From Minthousia sp045628125 (lineage in GTDB: Bacteria; Bacteroidota; Bacteroidia; Bacteroidales; Bacteroidaceae), in assembly GCA_045628125.1 (NCBI GenBank), contig JAZQPA010000107.1, positions 1 to 30,500 of the forward strand: a stretch of DNA of 30,500 nucleotides, written 5' to 3'. The position numbers and the translations under genes are program-made. This document shows, piece after piece, positions 23,731 to 30,500 of this stretch. Every line of letters starts with the position of its first letter. The first letter of the stretch is position 1. Below the pieces are notes generated by a model. The model searched no databases. It saw only the letters and a list, made by a program, of their open reading frames with translations, and was not told the origin of the DNA.

Positions 23731-25158
23731 ATGTTGTACAAATTATTCTACCTTTCGGTAGGGCTGATTGCCACATTATGTACTTCCTGCCAGGAAGAGG
23801 GACTGGATGTAACCGATATTGAGGTTCCCAAAGGTTGGGCACTCTCAGCGGGGACATCTACCCTTTTCACCAATTCCTCAGTGTCCTATGATACCGAGGC
23901 TAATTGGCTCTCGGGCAAATACCGTACCCGTTTCTTCCGAGGCGACAAGCTGTACGATGATGTACGTACCAGCAGTAACAATTATGGCGGTGGTCTGGGT
24001 CCTGTCTATGCCGGTTACTCCTGTGGAAGTTGCCATCGTAATGCTGGGCGCACCAAACCCGGCATTTGGGAAGGGGGATCGGGTTCCTACGGATTCTCGT
24101 CCATGCTCATTTATGTCACCCGAAAGAACGGTGCTTTCTTCCCCGATTATGGCCGGGTCATTCACGATCAGGCTATCTATGGCGTTCAGGCAGAAGGCAA
24201 GCTGAAAGTGAACTTCAGCTATGAGAAGTTCCAATTTCCGGATGGAGATGAGTATGAATTATGCTATCCGCATTATACCATTACCGACTGGTATGCAGAT
24301 GACATTAAGCCCGAGGATTTATTCTGCACGGTACGTATTCCGCTACGGCACGTAGGTTTGGGACAGATGATGGCACTGGACCGAAATGAGATAGAGGCCT
24401 TGGCTGCCAAGAGTAATTACCCTGAATATGGTATCAGCGGTAAGGCCAACTACATCACCGAACGTGGTATAAGACAATTAGGATTATCCGGCAACAAGGC
24501 CCAGCATGCCGATTTGACAGTGGAATTGGGATTCAGCAGTGATATGGGTGTCACCAACAGCCGCTATCCGGAAGAGATTTGTGAGGGACAGTTGCAGATG
24601 TCGCAAGGAAGCATGATGGGACTCAGCTATGATCAGTTGGAAGTCAGCACCGAAGATATGGAGGATGTGGACTTGTACATGCATTCTTTAGGTGTTCCTG
24701 CCCGACGTAATGTCAACGATCCTAAAGTTCAGCGGGGTGAAGAGATGTTCTACCAAGCCAAATGTCACTTGTGCCATGTCACCACACTGCACACCCGCCC
24801 ACGTGGAGCTGCTTTGCTGAACGGCACCGAATTGCCTTGGCTAGGTGGACAGACCATCCATCCTTACTCCGACTATCTGTTGCACGATATGGGAAGCGAG
24901 ATCATGGGCGTGGGACTGAACGACAATTACGTCAGCGGTCTGGCACGCGGCAACGAATGGAGAACCACTCCATTGTGGGGCATCGGCCTGCAACAGAAAG
25001 TCAACGGGCATACCTATTTCCTACATGATGGACGTGCCCGCAACCTTCAGGAGGCCATTCTATGGCATGGAGGCGAGGGCGAAGCATCAAAAAACATATT
25101 CAAAAAGATGACGAAAGATGACAGAGAGGCCCTGATTGCTTTCTTAAATTCACTATAA
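23731..25158 (+). CDS. Di-heme c-type oxidoreductase lipoprotein (DUF1111/COG3488 family)
   Basis: The 475-residue protein has a lipoprotein signal ending LCTSC (likely lipidated Cys20) followed by QEE. It carries two haem c attachment sites: CGSCH (98-102) in a GYSCGSCHRNAGRT context, and CHLCH (345-349). The layout, with AGRTKPG near the first haem and LPWLGGQTIHPYSDYLLHDMG and FLHDGRARNLQEAILWHGGE after the second, matches the family described as putative thiol oxidoreductases with two cytochrome c sites, related to di-heme peroxidases. In other phyla this family neighbours imelysin genes in iron-regulated loci, as it does here. The reaction is unproven. Haem attachment could be done by the CcsBA-type synthase at the end of the cluster. 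Confidence 0.87.
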   Translation: MLYKLFYLSVGLIATLCTSCQEEGLDVTDIEVPKGWALSAGTSTLFTNSSVSYDTEANWLSGKYRTRFFRGDKLYDDVRTSSNNYGGGLGPVYAGYSCGSCHRNAGRTKPGIWEGGSGSYGFSSMLIYVTRKNGAFFPDYGRVIHDQAIYGVQAEGKLKVNFSYEKFQFPDGDEYELCYPHYTITDWYADDIKPEDLFCTVRIPLRHVGLGQMMALDRNEIEALAAKSNYPEYGISGKANYITERGIRQLGLSGNKAQHADLTVELGFSSDMGVTNSRYPEEICEGQLQMSQGSMMGLSYDQLEVSTEDMEDVDLYMHSLGVPARRNVNDPKVQRGEEMFYQAKCHLCHVTTLHTRPRGAALLNGTELPWLGGQTIHPYSDYLLHDMGSEIMGVGLNDNYVSGLARGNEWRTTPLWGIGLQQKVNGHTYFLHDGRARNLQEAILWHGGEGEASKNIFKKMTKDDREALIAFLNSL

Positions 25159-25171
25159 TTTACTAACTTTG
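25140..25171 (+). promoter_or_regulatory. Possible internal promoter before the second porin
   Basis: TTTC (25140-25143), 20 bases, TAACTTTG (25164-25171): a full -7 box and a one-mismatch -33 box. The region overlaps the end of the di-heme gene. The start ATG at 25184 follows closely. Confidence 0.45.
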
Positions 25172-25183
25172 CGCACGAATCTA

Positions 25184-26395
25184 ATGAAAAAGATATTTGC
25201 AATTGCCATGATGGCAATTCTGCCATTGGGAGCAATGGCACAGGTGGAGGAAAATGCAGAGAACGGCATTGTCTCGCTCAATGGTAATGAGGGATTCACA
25301 GTCAAGTCACCTAAGGGTGATTTCACGTTCAAGCCCTACGGATTAATTCAGACTGCGGTCAACTTTAATTACTATGACGATGAGGGGCTGGACAAAGCTT
25401 ACAACCAGGACAACGTGGCCAACTCGGGATTTTCCATTCCCTACGCCATCATGGGATTTCAGGGAAAGGCATTCGACAGGGTGACTTTTAATCTGGCCAT
25501 CAATGCGGCCGGTAGCGGAGGTGCCTTGTTGCAGCAAGCCTGGTTCGATGTGAAATTGAACGAAGGTCTGGCTATCAAGATCGGAAAGATGAAGACTCCT
25601 TTCCAGCATGGATTTCTCACTACCCTGGGTGAAACGCTGATGCCACAGGTACCAACCTCAATGACTGCCGGTGTTATCCTGCCCCACTCGCTGAACGCGG
25701 TTACCCCCAAGTTCATGACCGGATGGGATCTGGGTGTAGAGATTCACGGTCTGTTAACCCGCAAATGGGGCTATAATCTGGGTATTTGGAATGGAACCGG
25801 GGCTGGTCAGAACGGAGCCAGTAAGACCTTTAGCGACGATTGGCACATTCCCTCACTGCTGTATGCAGGACGACTGGCCTATATGCCAAAGGGGGTCATG
25901 CCGACTACACAGGGCAATCCTAACCGATTGAACGAGAATAAGTGGATGCTGGCTGCCAGCACTTCCATGAATGTGGAAAGCGAGAGCGAAAGCACCAACG
26001 ACTTCCGTGCAGGACTGGAATTTGCTCTGCTATACAGAAAGCTGTACATCGGTGCTGAGGCTTACTATATGAATGTGGGCTTTACTGAACGGCAGAAGAT
26101 AGACGAGTCCTTCAATTTCTGGGGCGGATATGTACAGGCCGGTTATTTCGTCACTCCTCAGATACAGTTGGCTGCCCGTTACGATTTTATGGACCGTAAC
26201 GGTTCGGACAAGGATGGTTTCCTGAACATGCCTGCCGTGGGAATGAATTACTTTGTCAAGGGCTGCAACCTGAAACTGCAGGCCATGTATCAGTACATCG
26301 GTCGTACCGGACATGCCACTCAGTTAGACCGTGACAACGATGATTTGGGCATTGCCAAGCATTCGGCCACTGTCATGCTGCAGTATACTTTCTAA
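25184..26395 (+). CDS. OprO/OprP-like outer-membrane porin
   Basis: The 403-residue protein has a signal peptide (about 1-20, MKKIFAIAMMAILPLGAMAQ) and a phosphate-selective-porin-like barrel. It shows FKPYGLIQTAVNFNY, GSGGALLQQAWFDVKLNEGLAIKIGKMKTPF, GWDLGVEIHGLL and a last strand ending VMLQYTF with terminal Phe, the standard signal for barrel insertion. OprO/OprP types pass phosphate or polyphosphate, but many Bacteroidetes homologues have unknown solutes. The ATG at 25184 is chosen over an in-frame TTG (25169) that overlaps the -7 box. Its stop codon overlaps the next start by one base. Confidence 0.82.
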   Translation: MKKIFAIAMMAILPLGAMAQVEENAENGIVSLNGNEGFTVKSPKGDFTFKPYGLIQTAVNFNYYDDEGLDKAYNQDNVANSGFSIPYAIMGFQGKAFDRVTFNLAINAAGSGGALLQQAWFDVKLNEGLAIKIGKMKTPFQHGFLTTLGETLMPQVPTSMTAGVILPHSLNAVTPKFMTGWDLGVEIHGLLTRKWGYNLGIWNGTGAGQNGASKTFSDDWHIPSLLYAGRLAYMPKGVMPTTQGNPNRLNENKWMLAASTSMNVESESESTNDFRAGLEFALLYRKLYIGAEAYYMNVGFTERQKIDESFNFWGGYVQAGYFVTPQIQLAARYDFMDRNGSDKDGFLNMPAVGMNYFVKGCNLKLQAMYQYIGRTGHATQLDRDNDDLGIAKHSATVMLQYTF

Positions 26396-27123
26396 TGCCT
26401 ATTGCCATGAAAGGAATATCTTTTTGGTTGGTCCTTCTGATAGGAGGATTCCTGATGGGAGCCTGCGATGATGGCTGTATTCCTGAGGTGGACGTTATAC
26501 CACAGACCGGAGGATATGTGGCCAAACTGACAGGAAACCTCACGGGTATAAAACGATGGAGCAATCCATATACTGTGGTATTGGCCGGCTTTTCGGACGA
26601 CAGCGATTATGCTACAGTCCTGAAAAACCTTCCCACCAATGATGGGAACATAAGTGTGACATTGGCCAACATTCCTACGGATACCCAACGTGTGGAACTG
26701 TGTGTAACCAACGCACTGCGCAAGCATATCATTACGCTTGCTTCCATCACTATCGGTGAAGCCTCGGGCGACACCATCCGCTTGGATGTGGGACAGTTGG
26801 ATGCCAGCCAGTTTGCCACTATTCAGCAGCATGTATTCAGTACCACGTGTGCTAACTGCCACGGTTCCAGTACTTTTGCAGCTGCAGGATTGCACCTGAC
26901 AGAAGGAAAAAGTTATAATAATTTAATCAACAGCAAGTCCAGTAAGGAAACGGGGTTGATGCGCATAAAACCGGGCGATGCCGAAAACAGTGTATTATTT
27001 AGGGCACTGACTACCGATATCTCCTCTGATGGTAAATGGCGCTATGATCATACTTCCGAAGTGGTGAATGAAAACATTCTTACCCTGATTGCCAACTGGA
27101 TAAATGCTGGAGCATCAGAATAA
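26395..27123 (+). CDS. Mono-heme cytochrome c lipoprotein
   Basis: The 242-residue product has a lipoprotein signal with Cys24 (FLMGACDDG) and a first half rich in beta strands (about 30-140). A C-terminal cytochrome c domain contains one CANCH site (152-156) in TTCANCHGSSTFAAAGLHL. The domain resembles the planctomycete-type cytochrome c (PSCyt1) seen in Bacteroidetes, with GLMRIKPGDAENSVLFRAL supplying a likely axial Met and ANWINAGA at the end. It probably passes electrons to or from the di-heme protein. The ATG overlaps the porin stop codon; a second ATG four codons on would also leave a good signal peptide. Confidence 0.83.
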   Translation: MPIAMKGISFWLVLLIGGFLMGACDDGCIPEVDVIPQTGGYVAKLTGNLTGIKRWSNPYTVVLAGFSDDSDYATVLKNLPTNDGNISVTLANIPTDTQRVELCVTNALRKHIITLASITIGEASGDTIRLDVGQLDASQFATIQQHVFSTTCANCHGSSTFAAAGLHLTEGKSYNNLINSKSSKETGLMRIKPGDAENSVLFRALTTDISSDGKWRYDHTSEVVNENILTLIANWINAGASE

Positions 27124-27129
27124 ACAACT

Positions 27130-28269
27130 ATGGAAAAAAGAAATATTTATTGGGAAACCATCGGTGTACGTGCTGAGATTGCCTCCTTTGCTCCTGAGGG
27201 CAAGGTCGAGGAGTTTCACGTCATGCTGCATGTCGACACCCGTGGCGAATTGTTCAACGGACAGTTGTCCCGTCTTTACCAGGGCGAGGAACTGCTGATG
27301 CTGGATGCTCAACTGCAGGGGGCCTGCGCTATCATGAAGCGTTACTTCCTGAGCGATGCCACCAACCAGCAGCCCCTGATGAAGCAGGACGATTCCTGTG
27401 CGGTTTCTTATATTCAGCAGCCTTGCCTGGATGGCAGCAAGGTGGCCGTTTGGATCTACCTGACCAAGGGCACCGCCGTCAGCCAGCAGCACGGGGCTAC
27501 CGTATCTGAGCATAACGGTTATCAGCATATCTACCAAATGGGGCTGGTGGACAATCAGGGCGATTCCTATGCACAGACCGAATCGGTCATGAATACGTAC
27601 CAGCAAACACTGGCCCAGTTCGGTGCCAATATGGCGGACAACTGTGTACGTACCTGGTTCTTTGTTCGTGATGTGGACATCCAGTACATGGGTATGGTCC
27701 AGGCCCGCAAGGATCTGTTCACCCGGATGGGACTGACCGAGAAGACTCATTATATCAGCAGTACGGGTATTGGCGGCGTTCCTGCCGATACCAAGGCCAT
27801 CGTTCAGTTGGGTACATACGCCCTGACCGGATTCCAGCCACAGCAGCAGTATTACCTGTATGCTCCTACTCACCTAAACCCTACTTACGAATATGGCGTA
27901 ACCTTTGAAAGAGGTACTGTAGTGGAGTATGGCGACCGTGCCCATCTGTACATCAGCGGTACAGCCAGCATTGACAATAAGGGCAATGTGCTGCACGTGG
28001 GCGATATAGTGAAACAAACCCAACGCATGTGGGAAAATGTGGAAAAACTGCTAGAAGAGGGCAAAAGCGGCTTCCAGGATGTCATGCAGATCGTGGTTTA
28101 TCTGCGCGACATCTGCGATTACCAAACCGTAAAAGCCATGTTCCAGGAGCGTTTTCCCGATATACCTACCGTATTCACTCTGGCTCCGGTATGCCGTCCT
28201 ACCTGGCTGGTAGAGATGGAATGCATTGCTGTAGCGCAGCGCGACAACGGGGCATACCGTGATTTTTAA
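27130..28269 (+). CDS. RidA/YjgF-like protein resembling the FkbO/Hyg5 chorismatase family
   Basis: This 379-residue cytoplasmic protein has no signal peptide. The C-terminal 120 residues (about 250-379) have the RidA fold pattern: VEYGDRAHLYISGTASIDNKGNV, then WENVEKLLEEGKSGFQDVMQIVVYLRD, and MECIAVAQ at the end. The middle (about 120-230) repeats a similar pattern (NTYQQTLAQFGANMADNCVRTWFFVRDVD), giving a double-RidA layout as in FkbO/Hyg5-type chorismatases. The catalytic Arg of RidA imine deaminases is missing (VFTLAPVCRP in its place). I cannot assign a substrate. Its place between a cytochrome and a cytochrome c synthase, with seven-base and one-base gaps, is unexpected for such an enzyme. 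Confidence 0.68.
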   Translation: MEKRNIYWETIGVRAEIASFAPEGKVEEFHVMLHVDTRGELFNGQLSRLYQGEELLMLDAQLQGACAIMKRYFLSDATNQQPLMKQDDSCAVSYIQQPCLDGSKVAVWIYLTKGTAVSQQHGATVSEHNGYQHIYQMGLVDNQGDSYAQTESVMNTYQQTLAQFGANMADNCVRTWFFVRDVDIQYMGMVQARKDLFTRMGLTEKTHYISSTGIGGVPADTKAIVQLGTYALTGFQPQQQYYLYAPTHLNPTYEYGVTFERGTVVEYGDRAHLYISGTASIDNKGNVLHVGDIVKQTQRMWENVEKLLEEGKSGFQDVMQIVVYLRDICDYQTVKAMFQERFPDIPTVFTLAPVCRPTWLVEMECIAVAQRDNGAYRDF

Positions 28270-28270
28270 T

Positions 28271-30304
28271 ATGCAGAAAATCCAATCATTTATCCCATTT
28301 TTCCTACTGCAGCTAGTAGTAATTGCCATCGGCAGTGCTACACTGGTTGAGGAATTTTGGGGCACTCCTACTGCACAGGAAACCATCTATCATGCCTTCT
28401 GGTTCCAATGCCTTTGGGCTGTAGTAGTCCTTTTTGGCGGTATTATTCTTTACCGTTTCCGCCGGGCATTGAACTGGGCATCCTGGGGCCTTCATCTGGC
28501 CTTTGTGCTCATTCTGGTCGGAGCGCTCACCACCAGTCTTACCAGCCAGAAGGGCATGCTTCATCTGCGCACAGGCCAGCCGACGGACCGTTTTCTGTCC
28601 GAGGACGGACAGCTTTCGCCCTTGCCATTCGCCGCACAATTGAACAGTTTTCGCATTGTCTGTTATCCGGGCACTGAGGCGCCGATGGATTATGTCAGTG
28701 AACTGACTTGTACCAAAGATGGGGAGACATTATCGAAAGGCACCATCTCCATGAACCGCATCATGCAGATTGAGGGTTATCGCCTGTACCAAAGCTCGTA
28801 CGACGAGGATAGCCAGGGCTCATGGCTCAGTGTCAATTACGATCCGTACGGCACTCCGCTCACCTATGCAGGCTATGCGCTGCTTACTCTTTCAATGATT
28901 GCCATATTGTTTCACCGCCGTTCTGAACTGCGCTCATTGTTGTCACATCCGTTGCTGAAGCGCGGTGGAATCCTGGGTATATTGCTGCTATCCTGCCTCA
29001 ACATGCAAGCAGACTCCCTTCAGGTGGTAAACCGCCAACAGGCAGATTCCATGGGCTACAAGCAAGTAATTTACAACGACCGTGTGATGCCACTCAACAC
29101 CTTAGCACGCGACTTTACTCAGAAATTGTATGGGAAGCCTTCATACAAGAATCTTTCAGCCGAGCAAGTTCTCATTGGCTGGATGATGTACCCATCGGAA
29201 TGGCAGAAGGAGCCGATGATTAAGATGAAAAGTGAGGAACTGAAGGCCGAATTGGGCATTCAGGGCAACTACTGCGCTTTGGAAGATCTGTTCAATACCG
29301 ACGGTAGCTACCGACTGCAAGGACTTTGGGAAAAAGAGATGGGCACCAACAGCAAACTAGCCAAAGGCATTCAGGAAGTAGATGAGAAAATTGGCCTAAT
29401 CCTCATGCTAAGCGAAGATACATTAGTGCAGGCTCTTCCTGAGGATGGCAGCGTTCAGCGTCTTTCCGACACTCGAGTTAAGGCTGAAGTGCTGTATAAC
29501 AAAGCTAATTTCAGTAAGATTCTCTTTATGACCAATCTTACACTAGGTTTTTTGTGCTTTTTTATCTTTCTGTACCGGTTACTGAACAAAACACCTCTAG
29601 GTTATATAAACGACAGGCCTTTCCGTGCTTTAATTTGGCCTATCACACTTATCATGTTGCTAGCCTATGCACTGCGCTGGTACATTGGCGGCCGTATTCC
29701 GCTCAGCAACGGATACGAAACCATGCAGTTCATCGCACTGTGCGTACTGCTCATCACCTGTGCTCTCTATCGCAGACTACCTTATATATTATCATTCGGC
29801 TATATCCTTTCGGGCTTCACCTTATTGGTGGCTTATTTAGGACAGATGAATCCGCAGATCACACCGCTCATGCCGGTGCTTAACTCGCCATGGCTCAGCA
29901 GCCATGTCTCACTCATCATGTTCTCGTATGCCTTATTTGCCTTCACGGCCATTAATGCAGTGCTGGCTTTGTGCCTGAAAAACAGCGAACAGGTAGAACT
30001 GCTTACCGTCATCAGCCGTATCCTGCTCTATCCCGCCACTTTCTGTCTGGGTGTAGGCATCTTTTTAGGGGCAGTTTGGGCCAATGTATCGTGGGGCAGC
30101 TACTGGTCTTGGGACCCCAAGGAATCCTGGGCACTGGTATCGTTCCTGCTCTATGGAATGGTATTCCACAAACACAGTCTTCCAATCACCCGCAGCGCTA
30201 CAGCGTTCCACTGGTACATGTTGCTGTGCTTCACTAGCATTCTGATGACATATTTCGGTGTAAACTACCTGTTAGGAGGTATGCACAGTTACTCTGGAGC
30301 GTAA
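28271..30304 (+). CDS. Fused ResB-CcsA system II cytochrome c synthase
   Basis: The 677-residue inner-membrane protein carries out haem transfer and covalent attachment to CxxCH sites in the periplasm. The ResB (Ccs1) part (about 1-390) has membrane segments with a conserved His (NWASWGLHLAFVLI) and a large periplasmic insert. The CcsA part (about 415-677) has SNGYETMQF, SSHVSLIMFSYALF with a haem-ligand His, the tryptophan-rich WGSYWSWDPKESWA motif and a late His (FHWYM). Its clients are plausibly the three CxxCH sites of this cluster. The ATG at 28271 is one base after the preceding stop codon; an overlapping GTG at 28259 is possible. Confidence 0.92.
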   Translation: MQKIQSFIPFFLLQLVVIAIGSATLVEEFWGTPTAQETIYHAFWFQCLWAVVVLFGGIILYRFRRALNWASWGLHLAFVLILVGALTTSLTSQKGMLHLRTGQPTDRFLSEDGQLSPLPFAAQLNSFRIVCYPGTEAPMDYVSELTCTKDGETLSKGTISMNRIMQIEGYRLYQSSYDEDSQGSWLSVNYDPYGTPLTYAGYALLTLSMIAILFHRRSELRSLLSHPLLKRGGILGILLLSCLNMQADSLQVVNRQQADSMGYKQVIYNDRVMPLNTLARDFTQKLYGKPSYKNLSAEQVLIGWMMYPSEWQKEPMIKMKSEELKAELGIQGNYCALEDLFNTDGSYRLQGLWEKEMGTNSKLAKGIQEVDEKIGLILMLSEDTLVQALPEDGSVQRLSDTRVKAEVLYNKANFSKILFMTNLTLGFLCFFIFLYRLLNKTPLGYINDRPFRALIWPITLIMLLAYALRWYIGGRIPLSNGYETMQFIALCVLLITCALYRRLPYILSFGYILSGFTLLVAYLGQMNPQITPLMPVLNSPWLSSHVSLIMFSYALFAFTAINAVLALCLKNSEQVELLTVISRILLYPATFCLGVGIFLGAVWANVSWGSYWSWDPKESWALVSFLLYGMVFHKHSLPITRSATAFHWYMLLCFTSILMTYFGVNYLLGGMHSYSGA

Positions 30305-30324
30305 AAAATACCTATATTTTGCGA

Positions 30325-30355
30325 TTGCAGAACTAAGTGATTCGGCGTAACTTTG
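30325..30355 (+). promoter_or_regulatory. Promoter near the right edge
   Basis: TTG (30325-30327), 20 bases, TAACTTTG (30348-30355), an exact match just after the cytochrome c synthase stop codon. It drives whatever begins near 30362. Confidence 0.65.
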
Positions 30356-30361
30356 CAGTGT

Positions 30362-30500
30362 AGATTAAATTATTAGTTAGTTATGTTTTGTATTGCACTG
30401 CGTTGAATTTCTGATTACGTAAGCCACATAAGAAAACATTTTTAGTAGTGTAAATAACGGGAACCCGGCTCCGTAGGGATTACGTGGTCGGTTTCTTTAT
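30362..30500 (+). ncRNA. Possible structured RNA or long 5' leader, cut by window edge
   Basis: No open frame longer than a few codons is seen in the 139 bases after a good promoter. The first half is AT-rich. TTGCACT (about 30394-30400) can pair with AGTGTAA further on (about 30447-30453). The last 45 bases turn GC-rich, with CGGGAACCCG, GGCTCCG and GGTCGG in an arrangement typical of structured RNAs. A 6S-like RNA is one option, a leader of the next gene another; I do not recognise the sequence. Confidence 0.3.

Noticed and set aside
28259..28270. GTG start for the cytochrome c synthase overlapping the RidA-like gene
   Set aside because: The ATG at 28271 is one base after the upstream stop and gives a normal N-terminus; the GTG adds only four residues.

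Overview
The window reads as chromosome of a gut-type Bacteroidales bacterium (Bacteroidaceae or Prevotellaceae). The reasons are Bacteroidetes promoters (TTTG or TTG, about 20 bases, then TAnnTTTG) before many genes, lipoproteins with acidic residues just after the lipidated cysteine, a Bacteroidetes-type SPOR-tailed amidase, and an LptD-like protein. All calls come from reading the sequence and from recalled family motifs; no database search was run.

Layout. 1-192: the 5' end of an IS3-like element running off the left edge. 193-581: no gene, several small inverted repeats and one unassigned promoter. 582-6484 (minus strand): a His/Asn-rich secreted protein coupled to cutC, an LptD-like outer-membrane protein with ung, and an HD-domain hydrolase. 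6590-11901 (plus): a dicarboxylate/amino-acid:cation symporter, an amidase with an MCE (MlaD-like) protein, then dnaA. 11937-13905: a nitroreductase (minus), an orphan protein resembling the C-terminal domain of B12-dependent ribonucleotide reductase, and folB. 13944-16868 (minus): the operon aroA, small membrane protein, metal ABC permease, tsaE. 16988-18038 (plus): tRNA-Pro(GGG) and a PanE-like reductase. 18097-20994 (minus): a RelA/SpoT homologue whose synthetase domain looks dead, and a regulator joining a Ric/YtfE-like di-iron hemerythrin domain to a LuxR helix-turn-helix.

21162-30304 (plus) is the most interesting part. Transcribed away from the hemerythrin-LuxR gene is a tightly spaced seven-gene cluster: porin, imelysin-like lipoprotein, di-heme oxidoreductase lipoprotein, second porin, mono-heme cytochrome c lipoprotein, a RidA/chorismatase-like protein, and a fused ResB-CcsA cytochrome c synthase. 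All three lipoproteins carry acidic residues just after the lipid cysteine, which in Bacteroidetes suggests export to the cell surface. The imelysin plus di-heme pair is known from iron-regulated loci elsewhere. I infer an iron- or redox-linked surface cytochrome system that brings its own haem-attachment machinery and is controlled by a di-iron sensor acting on a palindrome inside the divergent promoter.

The last 195 bases hold a good promoter followed by GC-rich, foldable, apparently noncoding sequence that is cut by the window edge; it may be a structured RNA or a long leader.
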